From an uncultured Oscillospiraceae bacterium (GTDB lineage: Bacteria; Bacillota; Clostridia; Oscillospirales; Oscillospiraceae): a stretch of 64,000 nucleotides of DNA. The notes beneath the pieces are model-generated. The model was given only the letters and a program-made list of their open reading frames with translations, was not told the DNA's origin and ran no database searches. Below, piece by piece: positions 49,784 to 58,300 of the stretch. Location of the stretch: NCBI GenBank assembly GCA_934572335.1, contig CAKTKU010000002.1:1-64000 (forward strand), written 5' to 3'. Position numbers and translations under genes: made by a program. Every line of letters begins with the position of its first letter. Positions within the stretch are counted from its first letter, which is position 1.

Positions 49784-50431
49784 TCAGAATTTCTCGTCGA
49801 GCTTATAGGTAATGTCTTCTTTAAAGCTCAGCTTTTCTTCGCGTCCGCCGGCAAGGCGGGCGATGGCGGGGATATGCTTGAAGAAAACAAGTCCCGCCGC
49901 GATGAGCATTATTTTCGTGCAGAGGTCGTTGTCGACCATGAGCACCGTGACCGCGACATAGATGAGCGTGGCGATGAGCGTGCCGAGGGAGAGATATTTC
50001 GTGACGAGCACCGCGCCGAGGGCGACCACCGCCGTGGCGATGCCGACGGACGGCGTGACCCACAGCCCGAGCGTCACAAGGCAGAGCGTCGCGTGGCTGC
50101 CCTTGAAGTCATAGAAAAGCGGATACAGCCGCCCAAGGACGACGCACATGCCCGCGAAGGCGCGCCCCACGTCCGCATGCCCCTTGAAGCCGAGCAGCAG
50201 CGAGCCGAAGAGGATAGGCAGCGAGTCCTTCACAAGCTCCACCAGCAGCAGCCGCACCCAGCCCCACGTGCCGTATATCCGCCGGAAGTTCGACAGCCAC
50301 AGGTTGCCGCGCCCCAGGGCGCGCAGACTCGTGCGGAACACGTAATTCGACGCAATGACCATGGTGCTCATGCTGCCGATGCCATACGCGACGATGGCGA
50401 TAAGCAGCAGCAAAAACCAGTAGAGAATCAT
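49784..50431 (-). CDS. PlsY-like acyl-phosphate glycerol-3-phosphate acyltransferase, divergent
   Basis: 215 residues, about five helices, in the usual place after der. Family motifs are recognisable but altered: motif 1 reads 'ALGRGNLWLSNFRRIYG' where PlsY has GSGN-GATN-R, and the second reads 'LGRLYPLFYDFKGSHATL' where PlsY has LGH-FP-F--FKGGKG-A. Thus the conserved His and the GGKG loop are replaced. Either a functional variant or a paralogue that lost canonical acyltransfer. ATGA overlap with der (4 bp). Confidence 0.78.
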   Translation of the reverse strand: MILYWFLLLLIAIVAYGIGSMSTMVIASNYVFRTSLRALGRGNLWLSNFRRIYGTWGWVRLLLVELVKDSLPILFGSLLLGFKGHADVGRAFAGMCVVLGRLYPLFYDFKGSHATLCLVTLGLWVTPSVGIATAVVALGAVLVTKYLSLGTLIATLIYVAVTVLMVDNDLCTKIMLIAAGLVFFKHIPAIARLAGGREEKLSFKEDITYKLDEKF

Positions 50432-51753
50432 TCCTTGTCGCCTTTCTGCCGTATAACGATGCGCACGGGCGTCCCCTCAAGTCCGAACACGGCGCGTATC
50501 TGGTTTTCGATATAGCGCTGATAGGAGAAGTGGAACAGCTCTCTGGAATTGCAGAAAATGACGAAGCAGGGCGGCTTGATGCCGGTCTGGGCCATGTAGT
50601 ATATCTTCAGTCTGCGTCCCTTGTCCGTGGGCGGCTGGACGCGCGCCTGCGCGTCGGCAAGGACGTTGTTGAGCATGCCGGTGGTTATGCGCATATTGCT
50701 CTGGTCGTTGACGAAGTTGATAAGCTCGTATATCCTGTCGGTGCGCTGCCCGGTCATGGCGGAGATGAAGATGATGGGGGCATAGCTCATGAAGCTGAGA
50801 TCGCGCATGATGTCCTTGCGCATCTTCTCCATGGTGCCGGTCTCCTTCTCGACGAGGTCCCATTTGTTGACGACGATGATGCTCGCCTTGCCCGCCTCAT
50901 GCGCGAGCCCGGCGATCTTCGTGTCCTGCTCGGTAACGCCATCGCGCGCGTCGATCATGATGAGGCACACGTCCGCCCGCTCAATGGCGAGCTGCGCGCG
51001 CATGACGGAGAATTTCTCCACGCGCTCATCCACGCGGGACTTGCGCCGGATGCCGGCGGTGTCGATGAAGACATACTTGCCGTATTTATTTTCAAGCGGG
51101 GTGTCCACCGCGTCGCGCGTCGTGCCGGCAACGTCGCTGACGATGACGCGCTTTTCGCCGAGCACGCGGTTGACGAGCGAGGACTTGCCCACGTTCGGCT
51201 TGCCGATGACGGCGACCTTGATGCTGTCGTCCTCTTCCTCCGCCTCGTCCGGCTCCGGGAAGTGCGCGAGGCAGGCATCCAGCAGGTCGCCGGTGCCGTG
51301 GCCGTGCACGGCGGAAACGGCGATAGGATCGCCGAGGCCGAGGGCATAGAATTCATATATGGCGGGGTCGGTCGCGCCGGTGGAGTCCGCCTTGTTCACC
51401 GCGAGCACCACGGGCTTCTTCGAGCGCAGCAGCATGTTCGCCACGTCCTTGTCCGCCGCGGTCACGCCGGTGCGTATATCCGTCACGAGGACGATAACGT
51501 CCGCCGCGTTTATGGCGATCTGCGCCTGCTCGCGCATGAAGAGCAGTATCTCGCTGTCGGTCGTCGGCTCAATGCCGCCGGTGTCGACCATGTTGAATTT
51601 GCGCCCGCACCACTCCGTCTCGGCATAGAGCCTGTCGCGCGTGACGCCGGGTGTGTCCTCCACAATGCTCAGCCGCTGTCCGACGAGCCTGTTGAAAAGC
51701 ATGGATTTGCCCACGTTCGGGCGTCCTACTATGGCTACAAGAGGTTTTGCCAA
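50428..51753 (-). CDS. der: Ribosome-assembly GTPase Der (EngA)
   Basis: 441 residues. Two tandem GTPase domains: G1 'GRPNVGKSMLFNRLVG' (about residue 9) and 'GKPNVGKSSLVNRVLG' (about 183); G3 'DTGGIE' and 'DTAGIR'; G4 'NKAD' and 'NKWD'. C-terminal KH-like domain with 'KIYYMAQTGIKPPCFVIFCN'. It is needed for 50S maturation. Ends in 'RQKGDKE'. The der-plsY pairing is usual in Clostridia. Confidence 0.98.
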   Translation of the reverse strand: MAKPLVAIVGRPNVGKSMLFNRLVGQRLSIVEDTPGVTRDRLYAETEWCGRKFNMVDTGGIEPTTDSEILLFMREQAQIAINAADVIVLVTDIRTGVTAADKDVANMLLRSKKPVVLAVNKADSTGATDPAIYEFYALGLGDPIAVSAVHGHGTGDLLDACLAHFPEPDEAEEEDDSIKVAVIGKPNVGKSSLVNRVLGEKRVIVSDVAGTTRDAVDTPLENKYGKYVFIDTAGIRRKSRVDERVEKFSVMRAQLAIERADVCLIMIDARDGVTEQDTKIAGLAHEAGKASIIVVNKWDLVEKETGTMEKMRKDIMRDLSFMSYAPIIFISAMTGQRTDRIYELINFVNDQSNMRITTGMLNNVLADAQARVQPPTDKGRRLKIYYMAQTGIKPPCFVIFCNSRELFHFSYQRYIENQIRAVFGLEGTPVRIVIRQKGDKE

Positions 51754-51781
51754 TGTCTTTCCCTCCTAATCGTTGTCGTTG

Positions 51782-53146
51782 TCAATTCTGGTTGTACTTA
51801 TAATATTCCGTCTGCTCGCCGCCGCGGTCGGGCAGCTTCACCTCCGGCAGGACACCGCTCATCGCGTCCCACAGGCCGAAGCCGTCCTGCTCGATGGGGT
51901 AGATAGGCACACCGAGCGCGTCCATCGCCTGTTCGAGCGTGATGTCGTCCAGAAAATCCATCTCCTGACGGCGCAGCATATTCTGCGAGATGAAAAGCCG
52001 CGCGCCGAGATTCTTGCCCTTGAGCTGGCGGATGAGATCGCCGCCGGTGATGAGCCCGGTGACGTTGATGCTGTGACCGAAAAAGTCGTTCTCTATGGCG
52101 TAGACATACCCCTCAAGCTTGGGGTAGCGGTGCTTTGCCATGGCGACAAGACGCTCGAAATACGGCGCGACGGACGTCCCCGTCGCGATGGAGAACGGGA
52201 CATAGTCCGGCTCGTCCGACAGCGTCAGCGCGGAGCGGAACTCCGTATGCATCAGCCGTATCATGCCCACGCCGTTTTCAAGCTGGGTGTACTCCTCATA
52301 AAAATCATCGTCGGGGATGTCGTACCCCGCCTTGATATAAAGCTCATCCCCGCAGAAGAAGATGCGCGTGCCATAGCGCTTCACGCATTCGTCACCGAAG
52401 GCGGCGATCTGGTCTATGGTCTCGGCGGCGTGCTCCTTCGTGAACGGCGTGAGCGGATACAGCCCCTCGCGGAACTTTGTCAGCCCCACGGGGACGATGG
52501 ACACGCTGTGCACACCGGGGTACATGTCCGCAAGGTCGCGCATGGTGCGGTCAAGCTCCGCCCCGTCGTTGAGACCGGGGCAGCAGACGATCTGGCAGTT
52601 CATCACGATGCCCGCCGCCGCGAAGCGCCGCATGGTATCAATAGTCTCCCCCGCGCGCTTGTTTTTAAGCATCCGGCAGCGAAGCTCCGGGTTTGTGGTG
52701 TGCACGGACACGTTGATGGGGCTGACGTGCAGGGCAATGATGCGCTCTATCTCCCTCGGTGAGAGGTTCGTGAGCGTGATGTAGTTGCCCAGAAGAAAGC
52801 TCAATCGCGCGTCGTCATCCTTAAAATACATCGTCTTGCGCATGCCCTTGGGCAGCTGGTCGATGAAGCAGAATACGCAGTTATTCGCGCATGAGCGCGG
52901 GTTATCCATCAGATAGCTCTCAAAGTCCACGCCGAGGTCGCCGCCCTCGCGCTTGCGTATATGCACCTCGCGCCGCGCGCCGTCGGGGTCTTCCAGCACA
53001 ACAGTGAGATGCGGGTCATACGCGAAGTACTTATAGTCCAGCACGTCCAGTATTCTGTTGCCGTTTATCGAGATGAGCCGGTCGCCCGGGCGCGCGTGGG
53101 CGTGCAGCGGGCTGTTCTCGTCTATCGATTTTATAATATTTTCCAT
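51782..53146 (-). CDS. DUF512 radical-SAM-like protein with PDZ domain
   Basis: 454 residues. N-terminal PDZ-like part ('PLHAHARPGDRLISINGNRI'), then a radical-SAM barrel with the Cys cluster 'CANNCVFCFIDQLPKGMR' (CxxxCxxC), and a DUF512 C-domain ('FFGHSINVTGLITGGDLIRQ'). This is the TIGR03279 family, nearly universal in Clostridia and cyanobacteria, function unknown. Neighbour of der, as in many Clostridia. Confidence 0.93.
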   Translation of the reverse strand: MENIIKSIDENSPLHAHARPGDRLISINGNRILDVLDYKYFAYDPHLTVVLEDPDGARREVHIRKREGGDLGVDFESYLMDNPRSCANNCVFCFIDQLPKGMRKTMYFKDDDARLSFLLGNYITLTNLSPREIERIIALHVSPINVSVHTTNPELRCRMLKNKRAGETIDTMRRFAAAGIVMNCQIVCCPGLNDGAELDRTMRDLADMYPGVHSVSIVPVGLTKFREGLYPLTPFTKEHAAETIDQIAAFGDECVKRYGTRIFFCGDELYIKAGYDIPDDDFYEEYTQLENGVGMIRLMHTEFRSALTLSDEPDYVPFSIATGTSVAPYFERLVAMAKHRYPKLEGYVYAIENDFFGHSINVTGLITGGDLIRQLKGKNLGARLFISQNMLRRQEMDFLDDITLEQAMDALGVPIYPIEQDGFGLWDAMSGVLPEVKLPDRGGEQTEYYKYNQN

Positions 53147-53157
53147 AAAGTGACTTA

Positions 53158-53227
53158 CCTTTTGCGTATATATAGCCGTAAGCTGTATATACGCAAAAGG
53201 AGGAAAGGCATATTTCCTCTCCTCCTA
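53158..53227 (-). terminator. Double hairpin terminator after rpmF
   Basis: Two hairpins: a perfect 15-bp stem with 13-nt loop (53158-53172 with 53186-53200), and on the minus strand ahead of it AGGAAA-TATGCC-TTTCCT followed by CCTTTT (about 53196-53222). The second overlaps the arm of the first, so they may be alternatives. Confidence 0.75.
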
Positions 53228-53235
53228 AAGCTTTT

Positions 53236-53424
53236 TTACTTGCTCTCCTCGACGCTGATGACCTGACGGCCATTGTACTGTCCACAAGCCTTGCAAGCAC
53301 GATGGGGCATACAGAATGCGCCGCAGTTGGGGCACTTGACGATTGCGGGAGCATCCAGCTTCCAGACGGAAGAACGTCTCTTGTCACGTCTCTGACGCGA
53401 TACTTTTCCCTTAGGGACTGCCAT
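53236..53424 (-). CDS. rpmF: Ribosomal protein bL32
   Basis: 62 residues: 'MAVPKGKVSRQRRDKRRSSV' and zinc ribbon 'CPNCGAFCMPHRACKACGQY' (CxxC...CxxC). Structural protein of the 50S subunit. The four cysteines show the zinc-binding form. Downstream of yceD, the usual order. Confidence 0.98.
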   Translation of the reverse strand: MAVPKGKVSRQRRDKRRSSVWKLDAPAIVKCPNCGAFCMPHRACKACGQYNGRQVISVEESK

Positions 53425-53468
53425 GTTGACACCTCCTGATTACCGGCTGTTTATGAGCAGCACTGTTT

Positions 53469-53963
53469 TTATTCTTTATCCAAAAGCTGCTCAAGCACAG
53501 CAAATCTTGGATCAAGTGATTTCCTGCACGTGCAGGGACCAAGGTTGAGATTCTTGCCGCAGCTCGGGCATAAGCCCTTGCAGTCCGGCGAGCACAGGAA
53601 CTTCGTCTCCATATCGAGGATGAAAAGCGTGGAGAGGATCTCATCAAGATCGATCTCGTCCCCCTCCATCACGAACAGCTCCGGATTCACTCCGGTGTCC
53701 TCCTCCACGATGGTGGCGTCCAGCTCCGTGACCTTGGTGCTGGGAAACTCGCTTCCGCAGCGGTCGCAGATGCAGAGCATATCCGCCGTGAGCGCCCCTG
53801 TGAGATGGAGCACACCGGCTTCGTTTGTCACCCTGCCCTCGGCATGGGGAAGCGCCTCGTACCGCTCGACCGAGGGAAAGTCAAGACCGTCCGTACTAAG
53901 CTCGCACTCGAACGGGAGCGAAGCGCCGGGTATCTCTATTATGTCTCTCAGGTTGAGCCGCAT
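53469..53963 (-). CDS. YceD/DUF177 family protein
   Basis: 164 residues. 'GALTADMLCICDRCGSEF' and 'CSPDCKGLCPSCGKNLNLGP' then 'CTCRKSLDPRFAVLEQLL' are the two cysteine motifs of DUF177; the plant and E. coli homologues are linked to 23S rRNA and 50S assembly. Cotranscribed with rpmF (44-bp gap). Its promoter shares its -35 region with the divergent RluA-type gene. Confidence 0.95.
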   Translation of the reverse strand: MRLNLRDIIEIPGASLPFECELSTDGLDFPSVERYEALPHAEGRVTNEAGVLHLTGALTADMLCICDRCGSEFPSTKVTELDATIVEEDTGVNPELFVMEGDEIDLDEILSTLFILDMETKFLCSPDCKGLCPSCGKNLNLGPCTCRKSLDPRFAVLEQLLDKE

Positions 53964-54004
53964 ATCGCACCTCTTGCCATTTATCCGCTGACATCAGCCT
54001 TAAT

Positions 54005-54055
54005 ATTATAGTTTGTTTGTCAAGGCTTGTCAACATAAATTTTATATAGTATAAT
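54005..54055. promoter_or_regulatory. Divergent promoters sharing one -35 box
   Basis: Minus strand (yceD-rpmF): TTGACA complementary to 54028-54033, 17-bp spacer, TATAAT complementary to 54005-54010. Plus strand (RluA gene): TTGTCA 54027-54032, 17-bp spacer, TATAAT 54050-54055. The two -35 hexamers cover the same bases on opposite strands, offset by one, so polymerase can occupy only one at a time. Confidence 0.88.
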
Positions 54056-54097
54056 CTAAAAAACGCGAAAATTTCGCTTATGTTGGGTTAAATTGGT

Positions 54098-55072
54098 ATG
54101 AAAGAGATCACGGTAAAGCAAAATGACGCAAACCAGCGGCTCGACCGCTTTGTCGGCAAGGCTGTGCCCCTGCTGCCGGAGTCGCTGCTGCAAAAATATA
54201 TACGCCTCAAGCGCATAAAGCTCAACGGCAAGGGCGCCAAGCGCGACACGCGCCTCGCCGTGGGCGACGTATTGCAGCTTTACATCAATGATGAGTTTTT
54301 TGAGAAGCCGCGCGAGGAAAATTCCTATCTCAAGGTCGGAACGCCGAAGCTCGACATAGTATATGAGGATGAAAACATTCTCCTCGCCGACAAGAAGCCG
54401 GGCGTGCTGTGCCACAGCGCGGGCGTATGGGATTATAACACCCTCATCGCGAATATTCAAGCCTATATGGCGCAAAAGGGCGAGTGGCGTCCGCGCGAGG
54501 AGAACTCCTTTGCTCCGGCGCTGTGCAACCGCATCGACCGCAACACCGGCGGCATCGTCATCGCCGCCAAGAACGCGGAGGCGCTGCGCATCCTCAACGA
54601 CAAGATACGTGACCGCGAGATAGAAAAGTATTATCTCTGCGCTGTCTCCGGGCGGCCTAAGCCGCCCGAGGGTAAGCTGGAGAACTTTCTTTTCAAGGAT
54701 GCGGCGAAAAATCAGGTATACGTGAAGTCAAAGCCGGAGCCGGGCGCAAAGACCGCGGTGACGGAATACCGCACGCTCTGCTCCAAGGGTAAGCTGTCGC
54801 TGGTGGAGTGCCACCTGCTCACGGGGCGCACGCACCAGATACGCGCACAGATGGCGCACGCGGGCTGCCCGCTCCTCGGCGACGGTAAGTACGGGCGTGA
54901 GAGCTTCAACCGGGACTTCGGTGAGAAGGGTCAGGCGCTCTACTCCTACCGTCTCGTGTTCGCGTTCCCGACGGATGCGGGCATCCTCAACTATCTGCGC
55001 GGGCGGGAATTCCGCGTGGAGCGCGTGGATTTTGCGGAGAAATATTTCGGCGTGGAAAATCTGGATTTTTGA
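54098..55072 (+). CDS. RluA-family 23S rRNA pseudouridine synthase
   Basis: 324 residues. N-terminal S4-like RNA-binding domain ('NQRLDRFVGKAVPLLPESLL' on), then the catalytic domain with Asp in 'RIDRNTGGIVIAAKN' (Asp about 148) and 'LLTGRTHQIRAQMAHAGCPL'. It isomerises uridines in rRNA; of RluC/RluD type, with the exact site not assignable. No good Shine-Dalgarno is seen right ahead of ATG 54098. CDF gene follows after 31 bp. Confidence 0.93.
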   Translation: MKEITVKQNDANQRLDRFVGKAVPLLPESLLQKYIRLKRIKLNGKGAKRDTRLAVGDVLQLYINDEFFEKPREENSYLKVGTPKLDIVYEDENILLADKKPGVLCHSAGVWDYNTLIANIQAYMAQKGEWRPREENSFAPALCNRIDRNTGGIVIAAKNAEALRILNDKIRDREIEKYYLCAVSGRPKPPEGKLENFLFKDAAKNQVYVKSKPEPGAKTAVTEYRTLCSKGKLSLVECHLLTGRTHQIRAQMAHAGCPLLGDGKYGRESFNRDFGEKGQALYSYRLVFAFPTDAGILNYLRGREFRVERVDFAEKYFGVENLDF

Positions 55073-55103
55073 GCGCGGCAGTGCCGCGCGGGGGGGCTTG
55101 CAT

Positions 55104-56273
55104 ATGCTCAGACTTTTGGCGCGGCTCTTTATACGTGACAGGGAAAATGTCCGCGACGCGGCGGTGCGCCGCGCCTACGGCGCGCTGTGCAGCGTGTACG
55201 GCATATTCATCAACGTGCTGCTCTTCGCGGGGAAGTATTTCGCGGGCAGCATCTCCGGCTCCGTCGCCATAACGGCGGACGCTTTCAACAACCTCTCGGA
55301 CGCGGGCTCGTCCGTGATCACACTGCTGGGCTTTGCCATTGCCGGGAAAAAGCCCGACCCGGAGCACCCGTTCGGGCACGGCCGGGCGGAATACCTCGCG
55401 GGGCTGGGGCTGTCGGCGATGATAGTCGTGATGGGCTTTGAGCTGGGCAAGGGCTCGGTGGAAAAGATAATCGCCACGACGCCGGTGGAGGCGGGCGTGC
55501 TGCCCGCGGCGATACTCTTTGTGTCCATCCTCGCCAAGGTATATATGTGCGCCTACAACCGCGCCATCGGCAGGAAGATCGGCTCCGCCGCCATGCAGGC
55601 GACGGCGGCGGATGCGCTGTCAGACTCCGTGTCGACGCTGGTGGTGCTGCTGTCGATGGCGGTGAGCTACATCTTCAATGTGAATATCGACGGCTGGGCG
55701 GGGCTCATCGTCGCGGTGTTCATTGTGCTGACCGGCTTTACCGCGGCGCGGGACACGATCTCTCCACTGCTGGGCAAGGCACCTAGCGCGGAGCTTGTCG
55801 GGCGCATACGGGAGATAGTCCTCGCACACCCGGAGATAATAGGGCTGCACGACCTTATCGTGCATGATTACGGTCCAGGGCGGCTGGTCGTGTCGCTGCA
55901 CGCCGAGGTCGACGGCAGCGGCAACATCTTCGCCCTGCATGATGCGATAGACCGCGCGGAGCGCGAGCTGAAAGAAGCGCTCGGCTGCGTCGCGACGATC
56001 CACATGGACCCCATTGAGGCGGACGACACCGAGATTTCGCAGCATCGCCATGCCGTGACGGAGCTGCTGCAAACGCACATCTCGCCGGAGATAACCGTGC
56101 ACGATTTCCGCATGGTCCCCGGCACGACGCACACAAACCTCATCTTTGACGCCGTCGCGCCCGTCGATCTCAAAATGACGGACGAGGCGCTCGCGGAGAA
56201 GATACGCACCCTTGTCCACGCCACATGGGCAGAGCACTACGCAATAGTCACCATCGACAGGTCGTATATATAA
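55104..56273 (+). CDS. Cation diffusion facilitator (CDF) metal efflux protein
   Basis: 389 residues from ATG 55104 (G-run ribosome site); the open frame extends back into the rluA-type gene. Six helices with 'ITADAFNNLSDAGSSVITLL' (helix 2 metal residues N-D), 'HPFGHGRAEYLAGLGLS' and 'AADALSDSVSTLVVLLS' (helix 5). A long cytoplasmic C-domain of about 170 residues follows ('GLHDLIVHDYGPGRLVVSLH'). The helix 2 N-x-x-x-D and helix 5 D-x-x-x-D pattern points to Mn2+ or Fe2+ as likely as Zn2+. Exports by proton antiport. Confidence 0.92.
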   Translation: MLRLLARLFIRDRENVRDAAVRRAYGALCSVYGIFINVLLFAGKYFAGSISGSVAITADAFNNLSDAGSSVITLLGFAIAGKKPDPEHPFGHGRAEYLAGLGLSAMIVVMGFELGKGSVEKIIATTPVEAGVLPAAILFVSILAKVYMCAYNRAIGRKIGSAAMQATAADALSDSVSTLVVLLSMAVSYIFNVNIDGWAGLIVAVFIVLTGFTAARDTISPLLGKAPSAELVGRIREIVLAHPEIIGLHDLIVHDYGPGRLVVSLHAEVDGSGNIFALHDAIDRAERELKEALGCVATIHMDPIEADDTEISQHRHAVTELLQTHISPEITVHDFRMVPGTTHTNLIFDAVAPVDLKMTDEALAEKIRTLVHATWAEHYAIVTIDRSYI

Positions 56274-56277
56274 TAGA

Positions 56278-56326
56278 AAGCACGGTACAGTTCCCCGGCA
56301 TTCGCCGGGTGCTGTACCGTGCTTCC
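56278..56326 (+). terminator. Terminator of the RluA-CDF operon
   Basis: Long stem (13 bp AAGCACGGTACAG and complement, with an inner CCCGGC/GCCGGG stem), only 5 bp past the CDF stop. The plus-strand T tract is short (TTCCTTTG). Confidence 0.85.
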
Positions 56327-56380
56327 TTTGCTATATACTTATAATTATATACTTATTGGTGAACTGTGCCGTGTCCCGGC

Positions 56381-58300
56381 TCACATTCTTCTCACAGCCT
56401 GATACGCTTCACCCGTGGCATTGATTATCTTGCGCGCTTTCACGGCATTTCCGATCACATCGCACTCAATGCCCATGTCGTCCAGCTCCTGCGCCAATGC
56501 GTTCAGCGGATGATATCCGGTCGCGAGCACCGTGGTGTCGCTGTGCAGGGTAAGCTCCTCGCCGTTTACGTTGAACTTAACCCCGTCAGCAAGTATCTCC
56601 ACCGGCGCGGCATTTTCGATCACGCGCACATTGGAGGCTTTGAGCATGTCATTCATGCACTGCACATTGTTGACGGACTCCTCCGCGTACTTGAGCTTGC
56701 TGCGCACGGTGACTGTGACCTTTTTACCAAGCCCATCGAGGAACAGCGCAGTCTCCACACCGACAACACCGCCGCCGATGATGACGCACTCCTCGCCTAT
56801 CTCGCACTGGCGGCGCAGGACAGGCACAGCCTCAACGGCGTTTTCCACGCCCGGTATATTCGGGATATTCGCCGCGGCGCCGGTCGCGATAATCACATGG
56901 TCAAAGCCCGCTTTGGCGATCTCCGCCGCCGTCGCTTCCTTGCCGTAGCGCACAGGAACGCCCGATTTTTCAAGCTGGGTCTTGAGATACTCGACGTACT
57001 TCATAACGTCCTTTTTAAAGTCCGGCGCGCCAGCCGCGAGCAGCATGCCGCCAAGCTCGTAGGTCTTCTCCCATATCTCGGCCCGCATTCCGCGCTTTTT
57101 CGCTGTCAGGGCCGCCTCAATGCCGCCGCATCCAGCGCCGATGATGAGCACTGACTGCCCCTTCGTGTCGGGTGTGAGTGGGAAGTCATCCTCATGGTGC
57201 GCAACGGGGTTGACCGAGCATGAGTAGTTGCGGCCAAGATGCCCCAGCCTAAGGCATTCATTGCAGCCGATGCAGGGTCTGATATCGTCGCAGCGGTGCT
57301 CCTTCACTTTCTGGACATACATGGGATCCGCGATATGCTGGTGGCCAAGTGCGATGAAGTCCGCCTTTCCGTCTTCAAGCACCTTCTCGGCATACTCCGG
57401 ACGGTTGAGCTTGCCCTGGCATATGACCGGTATGCTCACTGCTTTTTTGACGGCTTCCGCCGCAAAAAGCTGGCAGCCTTCATCTTGATAGACCGTGGGT
57501 ATCTGGCGGTACCATACCTCATAGCAGCCCGTGTCCACGTGCAGCGCGCTTGCGCCCCATTTTTCGAGGAGCTTTGCGATCTCCACACCCTCCTCCAGCT
57601 TCCGGTAGCCTGGAACATCAAGGCAGTGCACCGGCGTGAACTTGACGATCTGCGGAAAATCCTTGCCGCAGTACCTCTGCACGGCCTCCATGCACTCGCC
57701 AAGGAAGCGGACGCGGTTTTCAAGGCTGCCGCCGTATTGATCAGTACGATGATTGAACGCCTCGGTCATGAACTGATCCGCAAGATAGCTGCCGTAGGCG
57801 TGCATTTCTATCGCGTCCGCGCCAGCGTCCTTTGCAAGCTTCGCGGAATAGCCCACCTTACCCGTGATAAACGCAATGTCCTCGACCGTGAGTTCCTTGC
57901 ATTTCATATCCGGGAACCAGAATGTCGGTATGGGGCTGCATGAATAGGGCGGCACGGTCGCGGAGGTGTACATTATGCGGCCAAGGCCCGGACCTATCTG
58001 CACACAGAGCTTCGCCCCGTATGCATGGACGTTGTCGGCAAGCGCCGCAAGGCGGTTGACATGGTGGTAATTTGACAGCGCCGAGCAGGAGTACCCCTCG
58101 TATTCGAGCACCGAGGCATTTCGCCCCGTGATTATAAGGCCCGTTCCGCCCTTCGCGCGCTCCGCAAAATATCTGATAGAACGTGCGGAATAGCCGCCAT
58201 CTCCGTCCGCCGTGGTGCCCATGGGTGCCATGACGACACGGTTTTTCAGCTCCATGCTGCCGATCCGCCCCTTTGCCAGAAGCATAGATCTCTCCGCCAT
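56381..58300 (-). CDS. NADH:flavin ene-reductase with 4Fe-4S cluster (first)
   Basis: 639 residues in three parts: an Old Yellow Enzyme TIM barrel (1-330) with FMN motifs 'NRVVMAPMGTTADGDGG' and 'EMHAYGSYLADQFM', a 4Fe-4S site 'CIGCNECLRLGHLGRNYSC', and FAD/NAD Rossmann domains ('VLIIGAGCGGIEAALTAKKR', 'VIIGGGVVGVETALFLDGLG'). This is the FadH/BaiCD/FldZ layout that reduces C=C bonds conjugated to carbonyls using NAD(P)H. Start overlaps the MFS stop by 1 bp (TAATG). A paralogue is at 60412. Confidence 0.94.
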   Translation of the reverse strand: MAERSMLLAKGRIGSMELKNRVVMAPMGTTADGDGGYSARSIRYFAERAKGGTGLIITGRNASVLEYEGYSCSALSNYHHVNRLAALADNVHAYGAKLCVQIGPGLGRIMYTSATVPPYSCSPIPTFWFPDMKCKELTVEDIAFITGKVGYSAKLAKDAGADAIEMHAYGSYLADQFMTEAFNHRTDQYGGSLENRVRFLGECMEAVQRYCGKDFPQIVKFTPVHCLDVPGYRKLEEGVEIAKLLEKWGASALHVDTGCYEVWYRQIPTVYQDEGCQLFAAEAVKKAVSIPVICQGKLNRPEYAEKVLEDGKADFIALGHQHIADPMYVQKVKEHRCDDIRPCIGCNECLRLGHLGRNYSCSVNPVAHHEDDFPLTPDTKGQSVLIIGAGCGGIEAALTAKKRGMRAEIWEKTYELGGMLLAAGAPDFKKDVMKYVEYLKTQLEKSGVPVRYGKEATAAEIAKAGFDHVIIATGAAANIPNIPGVENAVEAVPVLRRQCEIGEECVIIGGGVVGVETALFLDGLGKKVTVTVRSKLKYAEESVNNVQCMNDMLKASNVRVIENAAPVEILADGVKFNVNGEELTLHSDTTVLATGYHPLNALAQELDDMGIECDVIGNAVKARKIINATGEAYQAVRRM

